Shown: positions 32,768 through 44,199, counted from the first letter of the stretch. The stretch is 64,000 nucleotides of DNA from Hexactinellida sp. DTS-2022 (GCA_028753945.1 JAPNXP010000010.1:313042-377041); one strand, 5' to 3'. Notes: generated by a model from the letters alone, not told the origin. Made by a program: numbers and translations.

Positions 32768-34522
32768 TTATAAGCCGTCATCATCCTCAGTCGCTTTATT
32801 CTCCTCTTTAACAGCTACAACTTCATTCGGACTAGGGATACGTTTGGAAACGATAGATTTAAGACTAGCTTCGGTTTTCTTCTTCCTTTCCTGGATTATT
32901 TCTTGGTTAATTTCCGGATTATCGATGGGACTATTTTGTTGCAACTCTTCTTTCGCTCTACAGAAACACTCCTCCATATAAATATAATACTTTGAGTTCA
33001 ACTGTACCCATTTAGGGTTCTTGTCCGGTCTCAGTATTTGGAAATGGAAGCTCGTATCTTCTGGGTCCGTATAATAATCCCCTACTTTATCCCACTCTAG
33101 CAATATGCCCTCTGTCCCCTTCTCTTCAAACCCATTAGCGTCACACGCTACCATCGCCACGCAATCTAGCCCCACACACAACTCCATCTGTCCATCTCTT
33201 CTCGCCTCGCTCAGGGCCGGCGGGAATGTGATACTAGCGTAGCGCTTGGCGGCTCGGACTATGGACATGTACTCTGTCTTCTTTCCGCTCTGCTGCAGCA
33301 GCTGTAGCAGCTTTATATCCGCGTCGGGTCTCACGCGGCCTTTGTTAACATCCTCCTTCGCCTGGGCGTAGACCAGGTTGAAAACCTTGTCGTCGTTGTC
33401 GAATAGAATTTCGCGGGAAATGGATATCATCCATTTTCGAAATGCGATACAGGTTTCGCCAATAGTGCTGTAGGCCTGAATGTAGAGCTGGTGTGGGAAT
33501 TCGCTCTCGTGGAGTTTGCGCATAAAATCGTGTTCCATGATCTCGAAAATCGCGAAATATTTCTCAGCCGCAGGTGTTAGATTCAGTTTCGCGATAACAG
33601 CTGTGAGCACCCTCGCGGCAGTCCACCCCCTCTGGATTGTCACATTTATATACTGCTTCTCCGGGAGGAGAATCTTGAGAATTACGTCAGTCTTTCCGGG
33701 GAGAGATTTCGCGAAAAAGTCCTCTTTCGTGCCCTCTAGCCCCAGGAAGGCTTTGACTAGTTTGTTGTTGAAAACAGGGGGCGCTGAGCAAATGTTGATC
33801 AGGTAGTTTTCCAGGTTATTCCGTCTGTCCTCTATTTGTGAGTCCGCTAGACTCAATGGCCACTTCTTGGGCAGCTTTGGGAACTTGTATTGGTTGAAGA
33901 TAAGTTTCAGAGAAGAGTTGAGACTGAAGAACTCACTGTAACGTCTCGATACGATAAACATTCCGGAAATGTAAATATTGTAGGAAATATAATGTTCCCC
34001 GTTTGAGTATATCTTGCGCCACTCAGGAATATTAAGATTTACGTGTTTCCTCTCCGACACGTCCGTCTGTGTGGGCGGATGAATAAAGTCCGCATCCAAC
34101 TTGCTAGCCTCCTCCTTGCTGACTGATATCAGAACTAAGCGCACTTTATTCGGGTTCCTTTGTATCATATCTACTACCTTCAGGTGTGTTATGCCCTGCG
34201 CGCTCTCCCCATTCACCTCTAGGATCCTGTCCCCCTCTTTAACCCCCGCCAGGGCCGCAGGGCCCGTCTCCAGCACGTAGCTGATGTGCTGCATCGGACC
34301 GTACAGCTCGCCTCCTATGGAGCGCAGCTGTCCCCCCTCTGCCACCTGCCCCCTCAGGTTGAAGCCGAACCCGCGGGAAGTCTTGTCTATTGTAACTGTC
34401 CGTACGGTGTGGACCGTTTCTGGCGATTCAACCTCTTGCGCCCTCGCGGGAGAAGAGTCGAGACTCTCTACAAGGTTGTTCCTATCGCTGTCAGTCATTC
34501 GTGATGTACAATCTATAGACAC
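32768..34522 (-). CDS. SNX27: Sorting nexin 27
   Basis: 584 aa in one exon. PDZ domain (~40-135: TSRGFGFNLRGQVAEGGQLRSIGGELYGPMQHI, with GFGFNL as carboxylate loop and the SNX27-specific GELYxPMQHI insert that contacts retromer VPS26), PX domain (~160-265: YSNGEHYISYNIYI, RRYSEF, FPKLPKKWPLS), and a FERM-like module (~275-530, including YFAIFEIMEHDFMRKLHESEFPHQLYI). This order is unique to SNX27, which recycles PDZ-ligand receptors from endosomes with retromer and WASH. The C-terminal 50 residues are charged and unstructured. Confidence 0.94.
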   Translation of the reverse strand: MSIDCTSRMTDSDRNNLVESLDSSPARAQEVESPETVHTVRTVTIDKTSRGFGFNLRGQVAEGGQLRSIGGELYGPMQHISYVLETGPAALAGVKEGDRILEVNGESAQGITHLKVVDMIQRNPNKVRLVLISVSKEEASKLDADFIHPPTQTDVSERKHVNLNIPEWRKIYSNGEHYISYNIYISGMFIVSRRYSEFFSLNSSLKLIFNQYKFPKLPKKWPLSLADSQIEDRRNNLENYLINICSAPPVFNNKLVKAFLGLEGTKEDFFAKSLPGKTDVILKILLPEKQYINVTIQRGWTAARVLTAVIAKLNLTPAAEKYFAIFEIMEHDFMRKLHESEFPHQLYIQAYSTIGETCIAFRKWMISISREILFDNDDKVFNLVYAQAKEDVNKGRVRPDADIKLLQLLQQSGKKTEYMSIVRAAKRYASITFPPALSEARRDGQMELCVGLDCVAMVACDANGFEEKGTEGILLEWDKVGDYYTDPEDTSFHFQILRPDKNPKWVQLNSKYYIYMEECFCRAKEELQQNSPIDNPEINQEIIQERKKKTEASLKSIVSKRIPSPNEVVAVKEENKATEDDDGL

Positions 34523-34860
34523 TATTCAGTAGATGGTTCAGATAATTATGTAGCGAATTAGATTTATATTACACTTGTAATACTTACATTATTATTCTGA
34601 ATAGAAATATACTACTAGTGCTCAACCTCTTGATTAGCTCACTCAAGCAGTGAATCCTGAGATTCAAATACACGAATGCTTAACTTATGTGGTAATTAAT
34701 TACATGCATGATGCATACCATTACCCAATCTAGGGAAGGGTACAGAAAACCTAATTTATGGAACTGAACGAGAAAAATTAATGTATTTGGGATGGTTTAC
34801 CTTTCAGTAATTTAGGCATTCCTATTATAGTGAATGAATCTTATTCTAAGTAAACTTTAT

Positions 34861-35041
34861 ATAGTAAAGTCAACTCTCGTTATAGCGAAGTGCTTGGGAC
34901 CTGTAAATTCCTTCATTATATCCGGATATTCGTTATAATTAAGTGGATAATTATTATTACATTTAGAGCTCTGGGGAATATATCCATCTCCTTATAAGCG
35001 CGTATTTCGTTACATCCGACTTCGTTATAAGTTCACTGTAC
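34861..35041. repeat. Family E inverted-repeat element upstream of CCDC47
   Basis: TATAGTAAAGTCAACTCTCG at the left and CTTCGTTATAAGTTCACTGT at the right are inverted ends of family E. Part of the right end is repeated at 35117-35137. The rest of the SNX27-CCDC47 spacer is AT-rich with no gene seen. Confidence 0.65.
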
Positions 35042-35193
35042 AGTATGCAGTATTTCATTTTGCACCGTACTACGTAGAACGGTAGAAGACAATATAATAT
35101 AGATGCTGCTTGTTATATGTTATAAGTTCACTGTACAGTAATTAATTTGCACCCTACTATACATATGTACATATAGAATACAATACAATATAG

Positions 35194-37105
35194 ATGCAGC
35201 TTGTCCGCATGCTATCTCCCAGCTGTTTGCTGCTGCTCTGCGTGTGTCTGCTCTCCGTCCCACAGACGGGGTCGGACGGCCCGAGGAGGGGCGCCCAGAG
35301 GAGAGCTATCGATAACTTCGATCAGGACCTCGATATAGAGGAATCCCCTTATCAGTCCGAACAGGAGTTCGACCCCACTCGAGACAATAGCGAGTTTGTA
35401 GAGGACAACCTAGATACCGCTGAGGGCGTATGGAATGAAGGAGACGAAGAGGATAGAGAGTACAAGCCGGAGTCAGATGACGAAGGTGAGTACACGGAAT
35501 ATAATTACGGATAATTTTACAGGGCTTACAAATATATATCGACCGAAAAACTTTCCAATCAAAAACCTGGCTTCGCAAAGGTGTTTTTTGTAAAGAAAAG
35601 ACCATGTCAGTGCCCGAAAAATAAATTAGAAAAGGTGTTGGTCGATATAAGACAGTATAACCTGTCTATAACGGCCACTTAGAATAGGTTTCAAATGAAA
35701 TCCCTTATTTTTAATCAACCTGTATAAAACGGCCATTTTTGGTCAGTCCCTTTGTCCCACTAATTCCATAATATTCACCCTTTGATTGCCACTTGTGATT
35801 TACATGCCCATGTATGGTAATTAATAATAAGTTACGCATAATTGCATCAACCACCTCGATTAATTATATTGGCTATAGTCGCTATACCGAGGGATAACAT
35901 AGTAATTATTAATTAAATAATAACAACGCTGCACGATAGAGTTTGACACCGCAGAGGATGACGGCTTTGAGGATGACGAGGTTGAAATCGAGGATGTGGA
36001 AGAGTCAGGTTCCAAGTTCTACGCAGACCCAGACGCCCAGATTAACGAGGCCATTGTCCCTAATAGAAGTACGCTGGATGCCTACCTAGGGGAAATGCTG
36101 ATGGCGATCGGAATATGCGTTTATCTGCTTTGCTTCCTAATCGGGCGGGCGCGTGGCGAGCGCATGATCACAGCGTGGTTTGAATCTAACTCTGAGCTCC
36201 TATACGAGAACTTCACTCTGGTGGGGGTCAAGGATAGCGAGCACAAATTCCTTAAAGAGCGAGAGGATATATTCCGACTCTGGTGTTCCGGTAGAGTTGG
36301 GTGTGACGGATTGATGGTTGAAATAAATTTGGACAAAAGACATGATTTGCTTAGTAGACTCGCGACTGTTATCAAGTCTGTTCCGGATAAGATTTGTATT
36401 ACAGCCATGCTACCTAGGGAAGATACCGAACATATTGTGTTCGCGCTGGCTAGCAAAAAACAGCTGTCTCGAATGCTGAAGGAGTATGAAGATTTGATAT
36501 TTTTCGCGGGTTCTAAAGTACCGTGTGATAAATTCGGTTTTTCGCAAGGAACATTGGTGAGTGCTTGTGAACAACAAGAAGCTATTTCGAGTATAATTTC
36601 GCCACAAATCGCGAAACTTATCGAGTCCCACATGCACTGTTTCGAGTCTCTCCACATATCTGACCAGTACATCGGTACCAAAGCTGACAACGACCCCGAG
36701 ACGGTCACGGACCCCCCCGCCCCCTCTGTTCGGATTATCCTGAGACTGACTGTCCCCAACAGACGGAGATCTCTAGGCGCCACCGCGAGCGACATGGCCA
36801 GCATGCTGCCCATGACCCAGCTAGCCATTCTGCTCGTGGACAGAGTCAGGAAAGTTAAGCTGAGCAAAGAGACCCGCGTAAAGACGCAGAAAAACCGCGG
36901 AAAGTTCCAGGAGGGACTTGACAAGAAAAAGAATTCGCAGAGAATGGAAGCCGCGCAGAAGAAGAAAGAGGAAAAAGCAAAAGCCGCACACGACGCGCTT
37001 ATGCAGGAAACCGACCCGAGCAAGGCAAAGAAAATGGAAGAGAAAGACAGGAAGAAACAAATGAAGAAATCAGGAGTTCAGGCTAAGATTGTCAAAGTAA
37101 AGTAG
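35194..37105 (+). CDS. CCDC47: CCDC47 (calumin), PAT-complex ER membrane protein
   Basis: Two exons, 35194-35485 and 35940-37105, join in phase (GAA split G|AG) to give 485 aa. A signal peptide (LLLLCVCLLSVPQTG, ~9-25) is followed by a long acidic luminal segment (~30-150), one membrane helix (MLMAIGICVYLLCFLIG), then the cytosolic domain: AWFESNSELLYENFTLVG, LWCSGRVGCDGLMVEI and a C-terminal highly charged coiled coil rich in KKxEE. This matches CCDC47, which works with Asterix/WDR83OS as a chaperone for nascent membrane proteins at the ER translocon. The acidic luminal part binds Ca2+ in vertebrates. The intron carries a family F element. Confidence 0.92.
35532..35651. repeat. Family F inverted-repeat element in the CCDC47 intron
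   Basis: ATATCGACCGAAAAACTTT at the left pairs with AAAAGGTGTTGGTCGATAT at the right. The interior 'cttcgcaaaggtg' and 'agtgcccgaaaa' tracts match the copy at 19974-20063. Just downstream (35655-35760) are two imperfect copies of 'cctgt(a)taaaacggcca'. Confidence 0.65.
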
Positions 37106-37479
37106 TCATGCAAGAGTCTAATTGTAAATGTTAGCTACCAATATTACAGTATGCATTATAGTTTGTTAATGTATTAACTCTCCTGTTATTGTTTGCTACC
37201 CGGCTATCAAAATAGAAATACAGTCAGGTTTTTTAATAATACAAACCCTAAGTAAGTTGTTAAATTGGGACCATAGGGCTTGTTCATAATATAAAGATCT
37301 ACATTTTAACTTTTAATTAACCAGTTAATAATTTTTTCACACAAAAATTGTCAAAAAACATATTCGAGGTAGTATTTCAAACTTTTGGGACTTGTTTATT
37401 TTATTTCGAACATTCCTATACCAAATCAATATAGGATGAACAATTATTTGTTATTTATTTTTGAAATTAATTAGACTAA
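37106..37479. other. Spacer with a dispersed repeat
   Basis: TAAGTTGTTAAATTGGGACC (from about 37251) and the following 'ataggrcttgttcrtaatataa' tract recur at about 50000-50043. Both copies follow an ACAGTCAGGTT motif (37222 and 49886). Otherwise AT-rich; no gene seen. Confidence 0.45.
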
Positions 37480-37926
37480 ATGGAGGATTTATTTCCCAAT
37501 TTTTTTAACTTCTCTGCCTGGCTGCCCCCTTCTGAAGAGGACGACACAAATGTAATTCTTGAGATATTCAAGAGAACTGACTGGACACAACCATGGTTAA
37601 TAGCTATTATTCTATTCCATATCGCCTGTTTCCTACTCAGCATTTATCTACGGAAATCTCTCCTATACCAATGCATATCCATGGTTGTATTAACGTTATT
37701 AGCCCTCGCTTCCGAATTGCTAAATGAATACGCGAGTATTAATTGGGAAAGATTCGCAAATGACGCTTATTTCGACTCAGCAGGCTTATTCATAACGTTC
37801 ATATTCAACATGCCTCTGCTATTCAATATATTCGTTACAGTGCTGCTCGCCATCTCCAATGCAGCAGAAGATCTAATCAAACTCAAAAGAATGGAAATTT
37901 CGCAAAAAATAAAAAAGACTAAATAA
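37480..37926 (+). CDS. TMEM18: TMEM18
   Basis: 148 aa in one exon, near the 140 aa of human TMEM18. Conserved blocks: FKRTDWTQPWLIAIILFHIACFL, ASELLNEYASINWERFANDAYFDSAGLFITFIFNMPLLFN, and a basic C-terminal helix (LKRMEISQKIKKTK). It has three or four hydrophobic spans (~44-62, 68-88, 107-130). TMEM18 is an inner nuclear envelope protein reported to associate with nuclear pore components, and is linked to body weight in vertebrates. The N-terminal ~25 residues are longer than usual. Confidence 0.9.
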   Translation: MEDLFPNFFNFSAWLPPSEEDDTNVILEIFKRTDWTQPWLIAIILFHIACFLLSIYLRKSLLYQCISMVVLTLLALASELLNEYASINWERFANDAYFDSAGLFITFIFNMPLLFNIFVTVLLAISNAAEDLIKLKRMEISQKIKKTK

Positions 37927-38385
37927 TTGCAATAATTTCTCAATATTTATATTTGACTGGTTACATTTTAGTAGAAGTTTCCTGCCATAAGTATTACCAT
38001 AAGGGGTATACAACAAAATTAAGTTATTTAATTTATTTTCGTTAGTATGAACACAGGGGACAGTATAAATATGTTGAATTTCGTATTTTAACTCTACTAA
38101 CTGAAAGTATATTGTATTCTTTTGGCAAAGGCTATAATATATTCATAGTTCATAATACAGCCATAAGTGTAACTTGCTAATAAACCATAACCGTGACGCC
38201 ATAACATATCTAATGTTTCTGAACACATTATTAGTCTTATAAGATTACACTTGTATTGCTATTACTAATGTCCTATTATTCCAATAAATAGCAATTTTAA
38301 TTAATTAGGCTGTATTATTATTAATTTAATTGTAATATTCTAGTTAGAAACCTTACTTCCCACTAACGTCAAAACGTATAAGTCT
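37927..38385. other. Spacer between TMEM18 and SRSF1
   Basis: AT-rich sequence with no repeat family or gene that I can support; it should hold the TMEM18 3' UTR and the SRSF1 promoter and 5' UTR. Confidence 0.45.
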
Positions 38386-39207
38386 ATGCACCCTGGTAAC
38401 AACAACGATTGCCGCGTGTACGTCGGCAATCTCCCTGACGATGTCAGGAACAAAGACATCGAGGACATCTTCTATAAGTTCGGGAAGATACGGGACATAG
38501 ACCTGCATATCCGCGGGAGGAGAATGCCGGCTTTCGCGTTTCTGGAGTTCGACGATGGGATGGATGCGCGCGACGCGGTCCGCAGTCGCGATGGATACGA
38601 GTTCGACGGGTGTCGCCTGAGAGTGGAGGTCCCGAAGGGAGGGGGGCCAGGGGGCAGAGGGGAAGGCGGATTTGGGGGCAGGGGCGAAGGCGGCGGCGGC
38701 TACGGGGGCGGAGGGGGAGGGGGAGGAGGAGGGGGGTTCGGAGGAGGAGGGTTCAGCTCGAGAGGAGGGTCCTCTTTCAGAGGGAGACCTCCCAAGCGCA
38801 CTGAGTTCAGAGTAATGGTGACAGGCATGCCGCCTAGCGGGAGCTGGCAGGACCTGAAAGACCACTTCAGACCGGCGGGAGAGATATGCTTCGCAGACGC
38901 CTATAGAGACGGGACTGGCGTGTTGGAATTCGCGAGTCGCAGAGCAATGGACTACGCGATTGACGAGCTGAACGAAACCAGATTCCGGTCGCACGAGGGA
39001 GAATCTTCTACGATTCGCGTGCGCGCCGAGAGCGGCGGAGGCGGGGGCGGCGGCGGAGGCGGAGGCGGGGGCGGGGGGGGCAGCAGCAGCCGCAAGGGCC
39101 GGCGGTCTCGCTCCAAAAGCTGGACGCGATCTCGCTCTCGATCCCGCGACCGGGACCGCAGCCCGCGACGCTCTAAGTACCGATCTTCTTCCCGAGAAAG
39201 TTCCTAG
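38386..39207 (+). CDS. SRSF1: SR splicing factor, SRSF1/SRSF9 type
   Basis: 273 aa in one exon. RRM1 (~5-85: [25 protein letters not shown], then [10 protein letters not shown]) is followed by a very Gly-rich linker (~88-130), a pseudo-RRM (~140-215) with the diagnostic [10 protein letters not shown] motif, [10 protein letters not shown] and [12 protein letters not shown], then a second poly-Gly run (~220-236) and a short RS tail ([20 protein letters not shown]). The SWQDLKD motif defines the SRSF1 group. It acts in constitutive and alternative splicing. The poly-Gly tracts are longer than in vertebrate SRSF1 and give the locally high GC. The antisense frame across them is a shadow. Confidence 0.93.
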   Translation: MHPGNNNDCRVYVGNLPDDVRNKDIEDIFYKFGKIRDIDLHIRGRRMPAFAFLEFDDGMDARDAVRSRDGYEFDGCRLRVEVPKGGGPGGRGEGGFGGRGEGGGGYGGGGGGGGGGGFGGGGFSSRGGSSFRGRPPKRTEFRVMVTGMPPSGSWQDLKDHFRPAGEICFADAYRDGTGVLEFASRRAMDYAIDELNETRFRSHEGESSTIRVRAESGGGGGGGGGGGGGGGGSSSRKGRRSRSKSWTRSRSRSRDRDRSPRRSKYRSSSRESS

Positions 39208-41050
39208 CGGGTATCCAGTAATTAGCTCCCTCTTCCCTACTTCATTATTAATACATTAGTTAGTAGACACAGAATTTTGAGCTAGCCTAGCACTAGTTAG
39301 TGGTAACTTGATCAACTAACTATTTCTTGCTATTTCTCATTTAGGTGCTTTGTATGCATTCAATCAATCAATCTATAACATAAGGGATAGGACATGGACA
39401 CTGAAATGAATTTCGTTCAGAAAAGGATCAGAAATCAGTTGGATCCTGTCAGTCAGATTTGCAATGCAATCAGAAACATTTGACAGTTAAGCTGAGGTTA
39501 ACTAATAGGAAGCTATACTGCTTAGTTACAGCTTTGCTCTTTGGAATGCTAATTTCTCTAAGGGTTTCTCAAAAATTGAATGGGCCTTTTTATTACACAA
39601 CTGATCCATGAAATACTAATTTTATTGAACGCACCTAGAGTTTATTTTATAATACACAGCTGATCCAAATTAACAAAACCCTGCGTTCCTAGCTGTATTG
39701 TTAGTTGCCTCAGCTTAACACATTCTGTGGATACATGGAATTGAGTGCCAGACTTCTGACTCAGCCTTAGAGCCTTAGGACGTCACTGGACACCAGTGGA
39801 CCAAGGCAGTCAGGACTAATGGCTAAGTTGAGGGCGGGAATTAAATACAAGGAAATATTTTAATATTTCCTACTAAATAGATTTAAAAATTAGTTGAGTT
39901 AATTAACTCAGACCCAATATGCCAAATTAGATCCTTTATTTCCTACCTAAATATAGGGAACATATACCAACATACAATAAGGCACGTAATGCAATGGGTA
40001 CTACTGTATATCCTTGAATAAGCGCCGGGTCAATACAAATTTATTCTTGTGATAAAAATAAATAACGCAAGTGTAATTACATTGATTTAGGCAATTATTA
40101 TCTGTGTTTTTCATGAAAATAAGAGGGTAAATTTGGCTCATGGAAACTTAAGTCTGGGCGCTTATTCGGAGAAGGGTAGTTGGTATAAAGAATTAAAATT
40201 CATTATACACTACTAGTAATACTACACACTCCAATATGACATCTTACTTATTTTGAGTTTTAACGATCTTTAAATTTATGGAAATTTACAATGTGTTGTT
40301 CTAATATTTATCCGTGTTTTTGAGTTAAACACGTCTGAATTTGTACAAATAAAATAGACGTTTCTATTGAAATCGTTTCCTATTTTCACTCGCCTATATC
40401 TGGCCGTTGGAAACAGTCAGGTTGGCAGATTTTAATCTTCCAACTTTGGTATGATTAGTACTGTAAGTATGGTTCAACCTAACCTAACCAACTTTATATA
40501 GTTAATACAGTTAATACGGTTTCGACCTGACTAATTTAAATTTGACTACTACGGCTCTATAAATGCAAAATAATATGGATTTCCGGACGTTTGAATGACT
40601 TCGTTATAAGCAGGTACTTCGTTATATCCGACTTGGTTATAACTGGAGTTGACTGTAATATCAATTATGTCCATCTGACATACTTTTTACGACTTGTAAA
40701 ATCCCTGGGTATTCTTTCCTTAGAAACTTTGCTATAAAATAATTAAAAATAAACTTAATAGTTGATGCCATTGTAAAATCACTAGGATTATTCATGACTA
40801 AAGAAGGATAATTAAAAATCCAAAAATGTTAATAAATAACAATACATGATGTATTACGAATATGCAAGTAATTGTTCTAATTCAAAGGTATCTATGTTAT
40901 CATTCTATTTAATTAACCTTTAAAATGTTTCCCTGTAAGATTAAACTTTTGAAATATCATATTTATTACAAAGTTATTACTTCTAGTAGAATAATATTCT
41001 CTATTTTGCGAGTATAAATATAAGAAAGTCCTTATCTCATTAGTTTAACA
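39208..41050. other. 1.8-kb non-coding spacer with repeat fragments
   Basis: Contains an imperfect inverted repeat (GTTAAGCTGAGGTTAACTA at 39486 pairing with TAGTTGCCTCAGCTTAAC ending 39719), and the right end of a family E element at 40577-40657 (TTCCGGACGTTTGAATGACT ... GGAGTTGACTGTA) that recurs at 44297-44376. A TATA-like 'gtataaatataag' lies about 30 bp before the first 7TM gene. No coding signal. Confidence 0.5.
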
Positions 41051-42148
41051 ATGATAAAAGTTTTCCATACTATAATAAACTGCTTAACCGGCATATTGTT
41101 TGTTCCTAATGTACTTGTTTTAGTGATATCTCTGTTTTATGTTGTCAAGCTATTCCGTAACAACCTCAAGTACTACAGGTATTACAAGTATGTGGCTATA
41201 GTCGACACTCGTTTGTTAAGAAAAATACTCTTTAATTTAAAGACTGAGCTTTACAAGTATTTCCTGCTTGGGATAATATTGCTATTCGAGTTATCCATTG
41301 CAATATTTTTGGGAATTATTATTGTTGTCCATTCCACTTATTTCTATTATAATCGCATCCAGGTGGATAAAGAAATAAATAGCACATACTTTAACTGTAC
41401 TAAGGGTTTGTTTCATATTGAGCAGCCAATAAGACTCGTCATCCTTCATCCAGGAGTAATAATAGTACCGATTCTAGTCAACCTTCTGTTCATTGTTCTT
41501 TTTCAGCTGTTTTCTTTCCTGTGCACTTATTTAAAGAGAAGATACAACGGGCATTCCCTTGACAACCGTGTGGTTACCAGATATGTAGTCTGGTGGTGTA
41601 TTCAAGCTGTGCTGCTCTTTCTCTGTGCTATTCCCTACACTCAGATCCTATTAGCCGTTATATGTCCAATCCTGTTGTTTGTAAACTGGGCTATTCTTGT
41701 TACGGAGAGTAGGAGACTGTCTCGAGCTATTCGTTCTGTGCTGTATGAGATTCTACACTTCGAGTGTGATGACGTAATAAGATACAAAGCTGCCTATGCT
41801 AGCTATAAGACTTATAGAATGTTCTTTTCCATACAGCTGTTGGCTTTATTGTTTGTTATAATTATACTAACAATATTCGCCTGCAATTGCATAATCCATT
41901 ATTTAATTTTAATCAACTGTAAGCGGGATAGGTTTATAACTTTCGAGATAAATACACATTTATTGAGAGTTGCATCTCGTATTTCAGCATTTCTTAATAA
42001 TTATTTCGCCTATTTGTCTATTTTGTTATACGAACTGTGTAACATAGCTCCTGTGGTTCTTCTGGCCTTCATATCTTCGTCAAGACACCTTTCCAAGAAG
42101 ATAAAGTTGCTCAAGTTCGACAGACATCTAGCTCAAGCCTTTTTGTAA
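41051..42148 (+). CDS. Seven-transmembrane protein, family member 1
   Basis: 365 aa in one exon. I do not recognise the family. Seven hydrophobic segments lie at about 14-34, 70-93, 133-158, 177-195, 197-217, 258-285 and 317-341. Charge distribution puts the N-terminus outside and basic loops 1, 2 and 3 inside (KLFRNNLKYYRYYKYV; YLKRRYNGHSLDNRVVTRY; ESRRLSRAIRSVLYEILHF), the topology of a G-protein-coupled receptor. Loop 1 outside has an N-glycosylation site and Cys (NSTYFNCTK), and the third outer loop has another Cys. No DRY or NPxxY motif is seen. Residues ~152-258 are almost identical to those of members 2 and 3 at DNA level. Paralogues lie at 43099, 44786 and 47129. Confidence 0.75.
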   Translation: MIKVFHTIINCLTGILFVPNVLVLVISLFYVVKLFRNNLKYYRYYKYVAIVDTRLLRKILFNLKTELYKYFLLGIILLFELSIAIFLGIIIVVHSTYFYYNRIQVDKEINSTYFNCTKGLFHIEQPIRLVILHPGVIIVPILVNLLFIVLFQLFSFLCTYLKRRYNGHSLDNRVVTRYVVWWCIQAVLLFLCAIPYTQILLAVICPILLFVNWAILVTESRRLSRAIRSVLYEILHFECDDVIRYKAAYASYKTYRMFFSIQLLALLFVIIILTIFACNCIIHYLILINCKRDRFITFEINTHLLRVASRISAFLNNYFAYLSILLYELCNIAPVVLLAFISSSRHLSKKIKLLKFDRHLAQAFL

Positions 42149-42505
42149 ACCTTTTCCTGTTAATGTTTTTATTTTATTAATTGCTTTGTATATTATGATA
42201 CACTTAGATTAACTGTTTTAAAATAACAAGTCCATACAATGCAGCAAAAAAGTACTCGTTTTTAAGAAAAAAATTCCTTTTTTAGGGCTGAAACGAATAT
42301 TCGAATTGTAACGAACTAAACCTTTTTCTAAACGAACGAATATTCCAATATTCGTTAGTTTTATGACTAAGCATTAAATCAAATTCAAGACTCAAAATAC
42401 AGTGGAAAATAGTTTCTATTAATGTTACAATCATTTAATCATAGTTACAAAGTTTGTTTAGATACAAGTTAGCTTTCCTAATCAGCTAGTTCAATTTAGA
42501 GCATC

Positions 42506-42674
42506 CTTATATGTAGACCGTCTAGAAATAGACGGTCTATAAAAGCCCATACAAATAAGCCAAAAATTTGTAGACCGTCTATAAATTCTGTAGACCACTT
42601 GCTCTGCTTTTTATGGGTAATACTAATGCATAGGGAATAAAACCTGGTCTATTTCTAGACGGTCTACATATAAG
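42506..42674. repeat. Palindromic MITE with 28-bp inverted ends
   Basis: CTTATATGTAGACCGTCTAG at the left, continuing aaatagac, is repeated inverted at the right end (gtctatttctagacggtctacatataag). The motif TAGACCGTCTA is itself palindromic and occurs again internally near 42571. Only one copy is seen here; the superfamily is undecided. Confidence 0.7.
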
Positions 42675-42757
42675 ATATCTCTTCAATTTAGGTAGGAATT
42701 TATATTTACGATCTCTCTATTATACAAAAATAATGTGTCCAAAAGAATTAAACGAAT

Positions 42758-42949
42758 ATGCCATTTCCAATATATTGTAAATGGTTCCATTCTACAGAAT
42801 ACGTACCTAACCGAAGACTGAATTACACTGTAATGTTAAGTTTACTTGGAATTCCTTATTGTATTTTCGTTACCACAATTTTATATGGTATTATTGGTAT
42901 ACTACATACGATTCGTTATAGTATGCAATTAAGAAAAGATAACTTTTAA
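42758..42949 (+). CDS. Short orphan reading frame with one hydrophobic segment
   Basis: 63 aa. One likely membrane span (VMLSLLGIPYCIFVTTILYGIIGIL, ~25-49) is followed by a basic end (HTIRYSMQLRKDNF). It lies between 7TM members 1 and 2 and resembles the TM1 plus basic loop of that family only in general character. It could be a relic of a further family member or a chance frame in AT-rich DNA. I cannot support a function. Confidence 0.25.
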   Translation: MPFPIYCKWFHSTEYVPNRRLNYTVMLSLLGIPYCIFVTTILYGIIGILHTIRYSMQLRKDNF

Positions 42950-43098
42950 ATTGAAATGCTTACACGATTCACAGGTGGGTCACAAGTGAATATATATCCC
43001 TTTTGCTAATACACGTTGCTAACTTTAAGTAAGTATTATATTCAAATCATTAGCTATAAATTAAAAATTACATTGTAATAATTACCAATTAGTTCAGA

Positions 43099-44199
43099 AT
43101 GAATTATAGTTTCCATGTAATGTTCGTATGGTCTCTCAGACTCTTGATCCCCTTGAACTTATCTGTTCTTCTATTCTCTCTCTTCTATGTTGCGAAACTA
43201 TTCCGTAGCAAACTCAAGTACTACAGGTATTACAAGTATGTGGCTATAGTCGACACTCGTTTGCTATTTAAAATACTCTTTAATATAAAAACGGAGTTAT
43301 ACAAGTATTTCTTGCTTGGGATCATATTGCTAACCGAGCTTAGTTTTACTGTTTTTATAGCATTAATTGTGATAATTGGGACGACAATTAAAAATGGTAA
43401 TCATTATTGGAGGGTACAGTTTAACGATACATACTATAACTGTACTAAGAATGTATTTAAACCTCGCTATTCGAATTATATTCTGTTAAGCAATCCAGTG
43501 CTAATGTACGTGCTGGTTACTTTCGTGCTTTTACTAATATTATTTTTTGAGCTGTTTTCTTTCCTGTGCACTTATTTAAAGAGAAGATACAACGGGCATT
43601 CCCTTGACAACCGTGTGGTTACCAGATATGTAGTCTGGTGGTGTATTCAAGCTGTGCTGCTCTTTCTCTGTGCTATTCCCTACACTCAGATCCTATTAGC
43701 CGTTATATGTCCAATCCTGTTGTTTGTAAACTGGGCTATTCTTGTTACGGAGAGTAGGGGACTGTCTCGAGCTATTCGTTCTGTGCTGTATGAGATTCTA
43801 CACTTCGAGTGTGATGACGTAATAAGATACAAAGCCTCCTCTGCTAGCTATAAGACTTATAGGATGTTCATTCGTTTCCAGCTCATAGCTCTACTGGTTA
43901 TCGTACTTTGTTCTCTATTTGCAGCTTGCATTTGCATTATTGATTATTTTGTTGTTTACAACTGCAAGAGCTACCGTATCAACATCAATTACATCGATTT
44001 ATCTAAGAACGCCCTCCAGACATTACATTTCATTTCACACATACTTTCTAGCTATCTTTTGGACACTTCAATATTGTTGTACCAATTCTTTATATTGGCC
44101 CCTTTGGTTTTTCAAGCCATCATTTATTTCTCAAGATATATCAATAAGGAATTGAAATTACTAAAGTATGATAGAAATCTATCTCAACATCTTATCTGA
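43099..44199 (+). CDS. Seven-transmembrane protein, family member 2
   Basis: 366 aa in one exon. Same seven-segment plan and charge bias as member 1, with outer loop motif NDTYYNCTK and a third outer loop Cys (VVYNCKSY). The block around loop 1 (KYYRYYKYVAIVDTRLL) is also identical to member 1 at DNA level (about 43217-43262). From 43550 to about 43867 the DNA is nearly identical to members 1 and 3, while the outer loops, TM6 and TM7 have diverged strongly. The fragment 44297-44376 downstream is a truncated family E element. Family unknown; receptor role inferred only from topology. Confidence 0.75.
   Translation: MNYSFHVMFVWSLRLLIPLNLSVLLFSLFYVAKLFRSKLKYYRYYKYVAIVDTRLLFKILFNIKTELYKYFLLGIILLTELSFTVFIALIVIIGTTIKNGNHYWRVQFNDTYYNCTKNVFKPRYSNYILLSNPVLMYVLVTFVLLLILFFELFSFLCTYLKRRYNGHSLDNRVVTRYVVWWCIQAVLLFLCAIPYTQILLAVICPILLFVNWAILVTESRGLSRAIRSVLYEILHFECDDVIRYKASSASYKTYRMFIRFQLIALLVIVLCSLFAACICIIDYFVVYNCKSYRININYIDLSKNALQTLHFISHILSSYLLDTSILLYQFFILAPLVFQAIIYFSRYINKELKLLKYDRNLSQHLI

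Noticed and set aside
36121..37023. 300-aa antisense ORF over CCDC47
   Set aside because: Shadow of the CCDC47 coding exon; the sense frame matches CCDC47 throughout.
38353..38994. 213-aa antisense ORF over SRSF1
   Set aside because: Caused by the GC-rich Gly linker; the sense frame has two RRMs and an RS tail.
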